Assembly (NCBI RefSeq): GCF_002283555.1
Contig: NZ_MVOI01000006.1
Coordinates: 514,040 to 578,039, forward strand
DNA length: 64,000 bases
Direction of reading: 5' to 3'
Source: Rubrivirga sp. SAORIC476
GTDB lineage: Bacteria; Bacteroidota; Rhodothermia; Rhodothermales; Rubricoccaceae
The notes under the pieces were generated by a model. That model did no database searches. It had not been told where the DNA came from and saw nothing but the letters and a program-made list of their open reading frames with translations. This document shows positions 45,785 to 54,690 of this stretch, piece after piece (position 1 is the first letter of the stretch; every line of letters begins with the position of its first letter). The position numbers and the translations under genes were made by a program.

Positions 45785-48700
45785 ATGCACCTTCCCTACC
45801 GAGTTCTGGCGCTTTGCGTCCTCGCCGCGCTCGCCGCGCCGTCGCAGGCCCAGGTCGCCGTCCCCCTCGCCGACGGCAGCGCCAGCACGTTCGACGCGCT
45901 CGCCGCGAAGGCCGCGCAGACCGGATCGGTCCGTGTCATCGTGACGCTGAACGTCCCGTTCGCGCCGGAGGGCTTCCAGACCTCCCTGGCCGCGCAGGCG
46001 CAGCGGGAGGGCATCCAGCGGGCGCAGGCCTCGCTGCTGGCCGGTCTCGACGCCCCCGCCAACGTGGTCGCGTTTCGGTTCACGCCCGCCCTCGGCGTGA
46101 CGGTCTCCGGCGCCGACCTCGCCCGTCTCCGCACGCTCCCCGAGGTGCTCAACATCCAGGAAGACCTCCCGGTCCCGGCCGACGACACGCGCCTCGCATC
46201 CCCGATGCTCGACCAGAGCACGGTGCTCGTCGGCGCGACCGCCGCGCACGCGATGGGCTACGACGGCACAGGGTACGAGGTCGCCATCCTCGACACCGGC
46301 GTCCAGAGCTCGCACCCGTTCCTCGCGGGCAAGGTCGTCGCTCAAGGGTGCTTCTCGACGACGGGCACGGCGCCCTCGGTCTCGCTCTGCCCGAACGGGC
46401 AGGCCTCGCAGACCGGTACGGGCGCAGGTGTGAACTGCAGCGCGACCACCTGGGGCAGCGGCTGTGATCACGGCACGCACGTGGCCGGCATCGCGGCGGG
46501 CGACCAGACCGGCGCCTCCGGGCCGCTGGTCGGCGTCGCGCCGGGCGCGGGCGTCGTCGCGGTGCAGGTGTTCTCCGGGTTCACCACGACGGCGAACTGC
46601 GGCTCGGCCGGGACGCCCTGCGTGCTGTCCTACAACACGGACCAGATCCTGGGCCTGGAGTACGTCTACGACCTGGTCGTGAACCAGGGCCGCAACATCG
46701 TTTCGGCCAACATGAGTCTGGGCGGTGGGCAGAACGTCGCCACGTGTGACTCGGACTCCCGCAAGACGATCATCGACAACCTCCTGTCGGTCGGTGTCTC
46801 CACGGTGATCTCGTCGGGCAACAACGGGTACCAGAACGCGACCGGCACGCCGGGCTGCATCTCGACGGCCGTCACGGTCGGCTCGACGACGAAGACGGAC
46901 GGCGTGTCGAGCTTCTCGAACATCGCGCCGTGGATGGACCTGTTCGCGCCGGGCTCCGCGATCACCTCGTCGATCCCGACCAACGCCTACGCGTCCTACA
47001 ACGGCACGTCGATGGCTGCTCCGCACGTCGCGGGCGCCTTCGCGATCCTCAAGCAGCGCTACCCGACGGCCACCCCGGCGGAGCTGCTGAACCGGCTCAC
47101 GGTCAGCGGCATCCGGATCGCGGCGGGCACGCCCTCGGCGCGCTACCCGCGGATCCAGATCGACGACTCGTTCCTGGACAACCCCGCCTTCGCGACCGCG
47201 ACCGCCTCGGTCAGCGCGACCGTCCCGGTCGGCGGGTCGGTGTCGAAGGCCGTCACGCTGTCCAACACGGCGGCGCCGGGCGCCCTCGACCTGCAGTACG
47301 CGGTCACGCTCCGCAACGTCCAGGACCAGACCGGCACCCCGGTGTCGAACGCCTGCACGGCGGGCCAGGAACTGATCCAGGCCTCGCGGACCAACTTCAC
47401 GGTGGCTCAGGCTGGCGGCCAGGAGCTCGGCCAGAGCTTCACCACGCCCTGCACGGGCACGCTGACGAGCATCTCGCCGGCCATCTTCGCGGGGGCCACC
47501 CCTGGCAGCACGTTCACGGGCACGCTCCGCGTGTACCAGGGCGCGGGCACGACTGGCACCCAGCTGGCAGCCGTCCCATTCTCCGCGACCAACCAGTCGG
47601 CCGAGTACTACCTGCAGATCAACCTGCCGACCCCGCTCACGGTGACGTCGGGCCAGGTCTACACGTGGTTCCTCGACCTGACCGGCACCGGCGCCACGAA
47701 CAACACCCGGATGCTGTTCGCGAGCGGCACCAACCCGTACTCGGGCGGTGCGCTGTACTTCGTGACCAACGGCAACCCGGTCCCGGCGACGGCGTCCTCC
47801 GCCAATGACGTGCAGTTCAAGGCCGGGTTCGGCGCGCCCTCGCTGTGGCTCTCCCGGACCCCGGCCACGGGCACGATCGGCGCGGGCCTCTCGGAGACGA
47901 TCACGCTGTCCATGAACGCGACTGGCTACCCCGTGGGGACCTTCACCGGCGACCTCGTGGTGACGACCAACGACCCCGCCCTGGCGTCGGTCACCATCCC
48001 GGTCTCGATGACCGTCAGCGCCACCGGCGTGGTCAACTCGCTGATCACGGGCACCTCCGGGTACCGCTTCCTCGGCCCGCCGGCCTACGGCGTCACCGTG
48101 GACGACCTCGCGGCGCAGAACCTCGTGCGCGGCGTGCCGGGCTACTACCCGTCGGCCGACCCGGCCAACCTGTTCACGTCCTACGACGCCGCCACGTCCT
48201 CGTGGGTCGTGTCCGCCGGGACGGGCGAGGTGCTGCAGCCGGGCCTCGCGTTCCGCTGGTTCATGTACGACAACACGGCGGGCAACCCGGCCATTAGCCA
48301 GTCGGTGAAGCTGCCGTTCACGGTCTCGACCACGCGGCCGGTCAACACGTCGCCGGTGCGCGTCCGTCTGCAGACCGAGGGGAGCCGGTTTAACATGCTC
48401 GCCAACCCGTTCGGCTACGACCTCGACCTGACCAGCATCGCGTCGTGGCAGGGGGCCGACAACCTGGTGCCCGGCACCCCGGTGTGGACCTACGACGAGG
48501 TCACCCGTGCGTGGGTCGAGGGCGCGCCCTCGGTCGCGCCGTGGCAGGCGTTCCGCGTCCGCTCGAAGGGCACCTCGCCCAACAAGCAGCGCGTGTTCGT
48601 CATCCCGTCGCCGAGCACGCCGCTGCTCGCCGCGCGCACGGCCCCGGCCGAGCAGATCGCGTTCACGCTCTCGGGCACGGATGCGGACGGCATGGCGATC

Positions 48701-49402
48701 GGCGACCGCGCCCTGACGGTGTCGTTCTCGGACGAGGCCCAGGCCGCGTTCTCGGTCGAGGAGGACGTCGAGAAGTTCCAGGTGCCCGCCCAGGCGTACG
48801 CCCTGATCGGCGCCCGCGTCGGCGGCCAGTTCGTGGGCCGCGACGTGCGTCCGTTCACGCACGCCGAGATCCCGCTGGCCGTCGAGGCTCGCGGCACCGA
48901 GTCCGTGTTCACGCTCTCCTGGAACGCGTCGGCGCTGCCCGTCGGCCTCCCGGTGGTGCTGGTGGACCTCGTGACCGGCGAGGAGGTGGACGTCCGGTCG
49001 CAGTCGTCGGTGCAGTTCGCGGTCGCCCCGCGCGCGGCGCTCGCCGACGTGCCGAACGCCGACCTCGCCGACGGGGCAGCCGCGACGGACCGATTCGTGC
49101 TGCGGATCGGCTCGGGCACGGCGTCGGCTGAGGCTGCGCCGAGCGCCGTCGAGCTGACGGCCATCGCCCCGAACCCGTCGTCGGGCTCGGCGCGCGTGTC
49201 GTTCGCGCTGCCCGAGGCGGGCGCGGTGCGCCTCTCAGTGGTCGACGTGCGGGGCCGCGAGGTCGCCGTGCTGGTGGACGGCCCGCTGGCCGCCGGTCGC
49301 CACGAGGCCCGCCTCGGCGGTACGCTGGCCGCGGGCGTCTACCTGGTCCGCCTGGAGGCGGCCGGCACGGTCGTCTCGCGTCAGGCCGTGGTCGTGCGCT
49401 AG
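45785..49402 (+). CDS. Secreted subtilisin-like (S8) serine protease with shared module and T9SS sorting domain
   Basis: 1205 aa from ATG 45785, where a signal peptide begins (HLPYRVLALCVLAALAAPSQAQ). An inhibitor-I9-like propeptide (about 45-135) precedes the S8 domain. The catalytic triad is Asp170 (ILDTGV), His229 (CDHGTHVAG) and Ser409 (YNGTSMAAPH), with oxyanion Asn346 (SSGNNG). Paired cysteines in loops suggest disulfides. An Ig-like domain with VVTTNDP precedes the 457-aa block shared with three other window proteins, ending in a T9SS type-A sorting domain. Predicted extracellular or cell-surface endopeptidase. Followed by a good terminator. Confidence 0.93.
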   Translation: MHLPYRVLALCVLAALAAPSQAQVAVPLADGSASTFDALAAKAAQTGSVRVIVTLNVPFAPEGFQTSLAAQAQREGIQRAQASLLAGLDAPANVVAFRFTPALGVTVSGADLARLRTLPEVLNIQEDLPVPADDTRLASPMLDQSTVLVGATAAHAMGYDGTGYEVAILDTGVQSSHPFLAGKVVAQGCFSTTGTAPSVSLCPNGQASQTGTGAGVNCSATTWGSGCDHGTHVAGIAAGDQTGASGPLVGVAPGAGVVAVQVFSGFTTTANCGSAGTPCVLSYNTDQILGLEYVYDLVVNQGRNIVSANMSLGGGQNVATCDSDSRKTIIDNLLSVGVSTVISSGNNGYQNATGTPGCISTAVTVGSTTKTDGVSSFSNIAPWMDLFAPGSAITSSIPTNAYASYNGTSMAAPHVAGAFAILKQRYPTATPAELLNRLTVSGIRIAAGTPSARYPRIQIDDSFLDNPAFATATASVSATVPVGGSVSKAVTLSNTAAPGALDLQYAVTLRNVQDQTGTPVSNACTAGQELIQASRTNFTVAQAGGQELGQSFTTPCTGTLTSISPAIFAGATPGSTFTGTLRVYQGAGTTGTQLAAVPFSATNQSAEYYLQINLPTPLTVTSGQVYTWFLDLTGTGATNNTRMLFASGTNPYSGGALYFVTNGNPVPATASSANDVQFKAGFGAPSLWLSRTPATGTIGAGLSETITLSMNATGYPVGTFTGDLVVTTNDPALASVTIPVSMTVSATGVVNSLITGTSGYRFLGPPAYGVTVDDLAAQNLVRGVPGYYPSADPANLFTSYDAATSSWVVSAGTGEVLQPGLAFRWFMYDNTAGNPAISQSVKLPFTVSTTRPVNTSPVRVRLQTEGSRFNMLANPFGYDLDLTSIASWQGADNLVPGTPVWTYDEVTRAWVEGAPSVAPWQAFRVRSKGTSPNKQRVFVIPSPSTPLLAARTAPAEQIAFTLSGTDADGMAIGDRALTVSFSDEAQAAFSVEEDVEKFQVPAQAYALIGARVGGQFVGRDVRPFTHAEIPLAVEARGTESVFTLSWNASALPVGLPVVLVDLVTGEEVDVRSQSSVQFAVAPRAALADVPNADLADGAAATDRFVLRIGSGTASAEAAPSAVELTAIAPNPSSGSARVSFALPEAGAVRLSVVDVRGREVAVLVDGPLAAGRHEARLGGTLAAGVYLVRLEAAGTVVSRQAVVVR

Positions 49403-49424
49403 CACGTCCGCCGGAGTCCTCGAT

Positions 49425-49457
49425 GAGCCCCGCTGACGCCCGCCGTCGGCGGGGCTC
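49425..49457 (+). terminator. Intrinsic terminator of the subtilase gene
   Basis: GAGCCCCGC (49425-49433) and GCGGGGCTC (49449-49457) form a 9-bp stem followed by TTTGGTTTT; 23 bases past the stop. Confidence 0.8.
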
Positions 49458-49567
49458 TTTGGTTTTCGCCGGGAGTGGACGCGATGGAGCCGGCACCCGG
49501 GTGTCGGACGAAATGGCCGCCCGTATCCTTCGCCTCAGCATTCCCCACATATCGGATGGTTTCTCGC

Positions 49568-52279
49568 ATGCTGGCGGCGCTGGCCGTCGTCCTGGTGCTG
49601 GCGCCCTGCGTGGCCGCGCAGCCCAACGTGATCGTGATCGTGGCCGACGACCTCGGCTTCGGCGACGTCGGCTACAACGGCGCCGAGATCGCCACGCCCC
49701 ACCTCGACCAACTCGCGGCCGAGGGCATCGTGCTGGACCGCTTCTACACCTCGCCGCTCTGCTCGCCGTCGCGCGCCGGCCTCCTCACGGGCCGCTACGG
49801 CCTCCGCATGGGCATCGCCGAGCCCGTCACGATGGCCGACACCGTCGGCCTGCCCCAGGCCGAGACGACCCTCGCCGAGGCCCTCCAGGGCGCCGGCTAC
49901 GAGACCGCCATGGTCGGCAAGTGGCACCTCGGCGACGCCTGCCACCAGCACCCCCGCGCCCACGGGTTCGACTCGTTCCTCGGCGCCGTCAGCGGCGGCG
50001 TCCAGTACTGGACCCGGCAGACGAGCGAGGGCCTCGACTGGTGGCGCGACTACTCGCCGGAGGTGACCGAGGGCTACACCACCGAGTTGATCGCGCAGGA
50101 GGCCGTCGACATCCTGTCCCGACCACGCGACGGGCCGCTGTTCCTCTACCTGCCGTTCACCGCTCCCCACACGCCGCTGCAGGCGCCCGCGGCGGATCTG
50201 GCGCTCTACGACCACCTGCCGGAGCCGCGCCGCACATTCGCGGCGATGGTGACGAACCTGGACCGGGGCATCGGGCAGATCATGGACATCGTGCGCGCGT
50301 CGGGCGAGCCGACGCTGGTGTGGTTCCTCTCGGACAACGGGGCCATTGAGGTGTTCGGTGGCGACAACGGCGCGCTGCGCGGCGGCAAGGGCCAGAGCTG
50401 GGAGGGGGCCGTCCGGGTGCCGTCGGTGGTGTGGTACCCCGCCTGGGGCACGCGCACGATCCAGCACCCGGTGTGGTACCTCGACGTGCTGCCGACCCTC
50501 CTCGGTCAGGTTCCCGGCGCGGCACAGCCACTCCTTCCCCTCGATGGCACCGATCAGAGCGCCTACCTCGCCGGGGCTCCGCCTTCCAGCGACCTCCTCA
50601 ACCGACGCCTGTACACGTACCGCCGGATGAGGGACGGCGGGCACTGGCGCGGCGCCCAGACGGCCCGCTGGAAATACCACGAGAACGTGAGCAGCTCGCG
50701 CACTCGCCGCTACGTGTACGCCATCGACCGGGACCCGATCGAGGAGCGCAACCGCTACGGCCGGGAGCCCCGCGTGGCTCGCGAGTTCAGCGTCGAGGCG
50801 GAGGCCTTCTCGTTGCTCACTCCATCCTGGGCGTCGACCGACACCACGCTTACGACGGTCGACGTGCCGAACCTGGCCGAGTGTGCGGCCAACCCGGCGC
50901 GCATCGCGACGGTGATCGACGGCCCGGCCGGGGCGCGCTACCTCGGCCCGCCCGCCGAGGGCCTCACCGTGGACGACCTCGCCGCGCAGAACCTCGTCCA
51001 GGGTGTGCCCGGCTACTTCCCCGAGGCGACGCCGGTGACCCTCTACACTGGGTACGACGCCACAACGGGCGACTGGGTGCCCTCCGCCGGAGCGGGCGAG
51101 ACCCTCCGCCTCGGCCACGCGTTCCGGTGGCAGATGGTGGACGGCGAGGCGGGCGACCCCACCGTCTCGGTCTCGGTCCCGCGTCCGTTCTCGCTCGGCA
51201 CCGGCCGGCCGGCCAACGAGACCGACGTGCGGATCGTGCTCGACACCGGCGGGAGCCGCATGAACCTGCTCGCCAACCCGTTCGGCGTACCGCTCGACCT
51301 GGGCACCCTCGCCACGTGGGATGGCGCCGACAACCTGAGCCCCACCAGCCCGGTCTGGACCTACGACCCGGTCGCCCGGACGTGGGAGGAGGCGAGCGGT
51401 GTGATCGGCCCGTGGGAGGCGTTCCGCGTTCGGGCGAAGGGCCCACGGGTCTCGGGGAGCCTGCGCACCCTGCGCATCCCGTTCTCTGCGACCGCCCCCA
51501 CCTCGACGCCCCGGACGGCACCGACGCCGGGGCTTCGGTTCACACTGTCCGGTGTCGATGCGGAGGGCGTCCCGGTCGCGGACCGCGCCCTCTCCATCCG
51601 CTTCGAGGAAGGCGCCCGCGACGGGTTCGACGCCGAGGAGGACGTGGAGAAGCTCCAGGTACCCGCCGAGGCGTACGCCCTGATCGGGACGCGCGTCGGT
51701 GGCGCCTTCGTCGGGACCGATGTGCGGTCGTTCGCCGATGCCGAGATCCCGCTCGCCATCGAGGCCCGCGGGACGGCGGCGAGGGCCACGCTGGCGTGGG
51801 ACGCGAGCGCGCTCCCAGCAGGGCTGCCGGTCGTGTTGGTGGACCTCGCGACGGGCACCGAGACCGACGTGCGGACCCGGTCGAGCGTCACGCTCGACCT
51901 CTCCACACGGACCGCTCATGAGGAGATCCCGCTCCACGACCTCGCCGACGGGTTGGCCGCGGCCGACCGATTTGTGCTCCGCATTGGCACGCCGCGGGTC
52001 TCGGCCGAGGGGGCCGTGACGGAAGTGGTCCTGGAGCCTGTGGCGCCGAACCCCTCCTCCGGCTCGGCTCGGGTGGCCTTCGCGCTCCCCGAGGCGGGCT
52101 CGGTCCGGCTGACGGTGGTCGACGTCCGAGGGCGCGAGGTGGCCCTGTTGGCCGAGGGGCCGTGGGCGGCCGGGCGGCACGAGACCCGCCTCGGCGCCGC
52201 GCTGGCGGCAGGCGTCTATGTGGTCCGACTCGAAGCCGGGGGGACCGTCGTCACGCGTCAGGCGGTGGTCGTCCGCTGA
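49568..52279 (+). CDS. Secreted sulfatase with shared module and T9SS sorting domain
   Basis: 903 aa from ATG 49568 (an ATG 12 bp earlier is the alternative), beginning with a signal peptide (LAALAVVLVLAPCVAAQ). Sulfatase features: PNVIVIVADDLGFGD (metal Asp27, Asp28), the formylglycine motif C65-SPSR, VGKWHLG, and LSDNGA near residue 257. The Cys-type motif needs a formylglycine-generating enzyme, not seen here. The catalytic domain is compact (about 410 aa); from residue 446 the 458-aa shared block follows, ending in the T9SS sorting domain. Likely removes sulfate from exogenous polysaccharides or small aryl sulfates. A TATCCTTC element lies at 49524-49531. Confidence 0.92.
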   Translation: MLAALAVVLVLAPCVAAQPNVIVIVADDLGFGDVGYNGAEIATPHLDQLAAEGIVLDRFYTSPLCSPSRAGLLTGRYGLRMGIAEPVTMADTVGLPQAETTLAEALQGAGYETAMVGKWHLGDACHQHPRAHGFDSFLGAVSGGVQYWTRQTSEGLDWWRDYSPEVTEGYTTELIAQEAVDILSRPRDGPLFLYLPFTAPHTPLQAPAADLALYDHLPEPRRTFAAMVTNLDRGIGQIMDIVRASGEPTLVWFLSDNGAIEVFGGDNGALRGGKGQSWEGAVRVPSVVWYPAWGTRTIQHPVWYLDVLPTLLGQVPGAAQPLLPLDGTDQSAYLAGAPPSSDLLNRRLYTYRRMRDGGHWRGAQTARWKYHENVSSSRTRRYVYAIDRDPIEERNRYGREPRVAREFSVEAEAFSLLTPSWASTDTTLTTVDVPNLAECAANPARIATVIDGPAGARYLGPPAEGLTVDDLAAQNLVQGVPGYFPEATPVTLYTGYDATTGDWVPSAGAGETLRLGHAFRWQMVDGEAGDPTVSVSVPRPFSLGTGRPANETDVRIVLDTGGSRMNLLANPFGVPLDLGTLATWDGADNLSPTSPVWTYDPVARTWEEASGVIGPWEAFRVRAKGPRVSGSLRTLRIPFSATAPTSTPRTAPTPGLRFTLSGVDAEGVPVADRALSIRFEEGARDGFDAEEDVEKLQVPAEAYALIGTRVGGAFVGTDVRSFADAEIPLAIEARGTAARATLAWDASALPAGLPVVLVDLATGTETDVRTRSSVTLDLSTRTAHEEIPLHDLADGLAAADRFVLRIGTPRVSAEGAVTEVVLEPVAPNPSSGSARVAFALPEAGSVRLTVVDVRGREVALLAEGPWAAGRHETRLGAALAAGVYVVRLEAGGTVVTRQAVVVR

Positions 52280-52291
52280 CCGGAACGAGAG

Positions 52292-52325
52292 AGCCCCGCC
52301 GTCGACGCAGGTCGGCGGCGGGGCT
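52292..52325 (+). terminator. Terminator-like hairpin after the sulfatase gene
   Basis: AGCCCCGCCG (52292-52301) / CGGCGGGGCT (52316-52325), 13 bases after the stop and followed by TTC. Similar in sequence to the subtilase terminator. Confidence 0.7.
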
Positions 52326-52372
52326 TCAGATGTCCCGTCGAAGCAGGGGAGCCGTCTACGCGGAAGGCTCTG

Positions 52373-52561
52373 CTACGAAACGTAGAAGTTGGGATTCTCG
52401 TTATTCTTCGGCGCGGCGCCGCCACCGGTCTCGTCGGCGAGGTGAATGGAGTCGATCTGGGGAGGGGACCAGGGGCGGCGATGAGGGGCAGCGGTGCGCT
52501 GCCGCGCGACCTGTTTGCCGTCAGACGAACTCGGGCCCGTGTAACCTGAGGGTGCTGGCAT
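52373..52561 (-). CDS. Putative lasso-peptide (RiPP) precursor
   Basis: 62 aa, ATG 52561 to TAG 52373-52375. The leader ends W31-S-P-P-Q-I ... H-L-A-D-E-T45-G46; Thr45 would be at position -2, the conserved lasso leader threonine. The core would be 16 residues, starting G47-G-A-A-P-K-N-N-E55 and ending N-P-N-F59-Y60-V-S. Glu55 is position +9, a standard acceptor for a nine-residue macrolactam ring with Gly47, and Phe59/Tyr60 could act as plugs. W-x-x-P-x-I resembles the YxxPxL motif bound by RiPP recognition elements. About three quarters of codons end in G/C, lower than neighbouring genes. The cyclase gene lies 171 bp upstream on the same strand. A weak TACTTACT element lies 28 nt before the ATG. 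No homology search was possible. Confidence 0.6.
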   Translation of the reverse strand: MPAPSGYTGPSSSDGKQVARQRTAAPHRRPWSPPQIDSIHLADETGGGAAPKNNENPNFYVS

Positions 52562-52732
52562 GGGGGGGAGGGAAGGGAACGAGTAAGTACGCGTCAGAGA
52601 GGCTCCACCCTGTCGTGAGATCCCACTGTTCGAGTCCGAAATCTTTTCGGGGGGCAGACACCTGCGGATAGAGGGCCCGTGGGAGGATCGGCCGAGCCTG
52701 GCGCGAGGTATGGGTCGGCAAGGAGAACGAGC

Positions 52733-54490
52733 CTAACGTCTTAAAAGTGCTCCGATCCCCAGGTATCGAATCCCGTCCAGTGAGACCACTTCCCAGGGCG
52801 TCGGTGCGACAGGGAGGGCACGGACGGCAGCACGCAGGCGGTCGACATCGACGAAGGTGGCGCGATCTGCCACCGCGGCGGGCGTCAGCATGGGCCCCAC
52901 CCGGCGGAGAGCATCGGCCTGGGCACGGAGCAGGGTCGCGTTCCACGACGGCTCGCGCTTGCCGCCGAGGCGGACCGCGTCTGGCACCAGCCCGGCCAGG
53001 GCTTCGCGGAACGGCCTGCGGCGCAGGCGGTCGCGGGTGGCCCAGGCCTCGGCGGGAACGCCCAGCGCGACGGCCAGCACGCGGCGGTCCAGGAGCGGGT
53101 AGCGGGTCCGGATGCCCACCTCGGCGCCCGTCAGCGCCCACGACCCCGCACGCGCGCCGAGGTGGCCGCGCCGGAGGAGCCACGCGGCGTAGCCATGGGG
53201 ATCGGAGGGGGGCGGTGCGAGCGTGGGGAAAGTGGCCTGCCGGAGCCATTCCACACGGGCGAAGGTGTCCTGCTCGCCTCGGAGCGCGCCCTCCCGGAGG
53301 GCATCGAACGACGGCTCGGGTCCGCTGACGCGTCGGGCGGCTCGGTACGTGCGGAGGCGTCGGAGCACCTCGACCGGATCGCGCAGCGCACGCTCGGCGA
53401 CCGGCCCCCAGCGGCCCGTCCGCAGCAGGTGCGGCGTCACGAGCCGTCGCCCGCTGAAGCTGGCGGCTTCGTCGCCCCCCCAGCCGGAGAGCAGCAGCCG
53501 CGTGCCTCGCACCTCGGCCTCGCGCAGCGTCGCCGCGTTGGGCGCATGCATCACGTGGGGCTCGCGGGTCGCGTCTCCGGTGAGCGTGGCGAGGATGTCG
53601 TCGGCAGTGGGCGGCGCCCAGACGAGGGGGAGCCCCCACCGCTCGGCCGTCGCCGCGACGGCGGCCTGGTCGACCTCGGGCGGACCGACGGGTGCCGGTA
53701 GCCACGAGTAGGCTGTGGGCGAGGCGAGCCCGCGCTCCGCGAGGGCCTCCGCCGCGAATGCCGTCACCGCCGACGAGTCGAGCCCGCTCGAGAGGTGGGT
53801 GCCGACTGTCCCGGGCGGTGCGTCCGCGATCGCCTCGGCAGTCACCTCGCGCAGGACGGCTCGGAGCGCCTCCCCGATCTCCTCTACGCGTCGGAACGGA
53901 AGGCGCGGGAAGGCCTCGGGGGACCAGGTCCGGTCCTCCCGCGCGCCATCGGCGTCGACGGTCAGACGGTGGCCGCCCTTCAGGCAGGCGACGGCGCGGA
54001 GGGCGGTGCGGCCGACCGTCTCAGGCTGAAACAGCGGGTCGAGGAAGACGGCCGCCAGCATGTCCTCGTCGAGCGCGTCCGGCACGGCCGGGTCGGTGAG
54101 GACCGCCCGCACATCGCCCCCGAGGACGATCTGGCCGGGGCGGTGGGCGTACACGAGGGGGCGGAGCCCGACCGGGTCGCGGTGGGCCACGACGGCCTGT
54201 TGCCGTCCGTCCCAGACGGCGAACGCGAACGCCCCCCCCAGGCGGTCGGCGGCTTCGGCGCCCCAGCGGCGGACCGCCGCGAGTACGAGGTCGGCGTCGG
54301 TCTCCACGCCCGTCGTGGGCAGGCCGAGCGCGCGGCGGAGGGCGGCGACCTCCATCAGGTCGAGGTCTGCGTAGAGCAGGTGGACGCCGTCCTCCCCGGC
54401 CCAGGTCTCCAGTGACACCGATGCGGCGGCCAGGGGCCCGCGTACGGCGTCGTCGCCCGGACGGAGGGGAGCGGAACGGGACACCGTCAC
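52733..54490 (-). CDS. Asparagine-synthetase-like protein, candidate lasso-peptide cyclase
   Basis: 585 aa from GTG 54490 (GTG 54484 is nearly equivalent); longer frames run into the tRNA-Gln gene. The N-terminal domain (about 25-200) has the class II glutamine-amidotransferase fold pattern (AFAFAVWDGRQQAVVAHRDPVG ... LKGGHRL) but no N-terminal catalytic Cys, so it cannot use glutamine. The synthetase domain has the ATP pyrophosphatase loop LSSGLDSSA (233-241) and LLSGWGGDEAASFSGR (333-348). Missing Cys plus intact ATP loop is the state of lasso cyclases (McjC) and beta-lactam synthetases, which adenylate a carboxylate to make an amide. The neighbouring precursor-like peptide favours the lasso role. 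No B1/B2 peptidase is present in the window. Confidence 0.8.
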   Translation of the reverse strand: MTVSRSAPLRPGDDAVRGPLAAASVSLETWAGEDGVHLLYADLDLMEVAALRRALGLPTTGVETDADLVLAAVRRWGAEAADRLGGAFAFAVWDGRQQAVVAHRDPVGLRPLVYAHRPGQIVLGGDVRAVLTDPAVPDALDEDMLAAVFLDPLFQPETVGRTALRAVACLKGGHRLTVDADGAREDRTWSPEAFPRLPFRRVEEIGEALRAVLREVTAEAIADAPPGTVGTHLSSGLDSSAVTAFAAEALAERGLASPTAYSWLPAPVGPPEVDQAAVAATAERWGLPLVWAPPTADDILATLTGDATREPHVMHAPNAATLREAEVRGTRLLLSGWGGDEAASFSGRRLVTPHLLRTGRWGPVAERALRDPVEVLRRLRTYRAARRVSGPEPSFDALREGALRGEQDTFARVEWLRQATFPTLAPPPSDPHGYAAWLLRRGHLGARAGSWALTGAEVGIRTRYPLLDRRVLAVALGVPAEAWATRDRLRRRPFREALAGLVPDAVRLGGKREPSWNATLLRAQADALRRVGPMLTPAAVADRATFVDVDRLRAAVRALPVAPTPWEVVSLDGIRYLGIGALLRR

Positions 54491-54523
54491 GGGGCGAGGG
54501 GGAGGGAGGGCCTCAACGAGAAA

Positions 54524-54555
54524 ACGCCCCTGGCGGCGTGGGCCGTCAGGGGCGT
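54524..54555 (-). terminator. Intrinsic terminator of tRNA-Gln
   Basis: On the minus strand, ACGCCCCTG (54555-54547) and CAGGGGCGT (54532-54524) form a 9-bp stem followed by TTTTC. It starts 7 bases past the tRNA and lies 34 bp before the cyclase GTG. Confidence 0.8.
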
Positions 54556-54561
54556 CTCGTG

Positions 54562-54634
54562 CTGCCCGACAAGGAATCGAACCTTGAACCTCCAGATCCA
54601 GAAACTGGCGCTCTGCCAATTGAGCTATCGGGCA
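54562..54634 (-). tRNA. tRNA-Gln (CTG)
   Basis: 73 nt on the minus strand. Acceptor TGCCCGA pairs with TCGGGCA; D-arm GCTCAATTGGCAGAGC; anticodon stem CCAGT/TCTGG (closing T-T) with loop TTCTGGA, anticodon CTG; T-arm GGTTCGATTCC. CCA is not encoded. Has its own promoter and terminator. Confidence 0.92.
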
Positions 54635-54658
54635 ATCGTCCACCGAAGCGGAGCGGCC

Positions 54659-54690
54659 CCAAGGTAGGGGCCGGAGGGGCCGCAGATCAA
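54659..54690 (-). promoter_or_regulatory. Promoter of tRNA-Gln
   Basis: Minus strand: TTG (54690-54688), 21-nt spacer, TACCTTGG (54666-54659), 25 nt before the tRNA 5' end. The -33 part overlaps the plsC stop codon. Same TTG-N21-TAnnTTGG layout as the tRNA-Lys promoter. Confidence 0.6.

Noticed and set aside
52521-53705. A 394-codon minus-strand frame between the peptide and cyclase genes, considered as a missing lasso B protein
   Set aside because: It overlaps the cyclase gene in another frame, is Arg/Pro-rich, and shows no PqqD-like or transglutaminase motif (no Cys-His-Asp pattern).
54491-54643. Longer N-terminus for the asparagine-synthetase-like protein
   Set aside because: The extension would be translated from the tRNA-Gln gene and its terminator.
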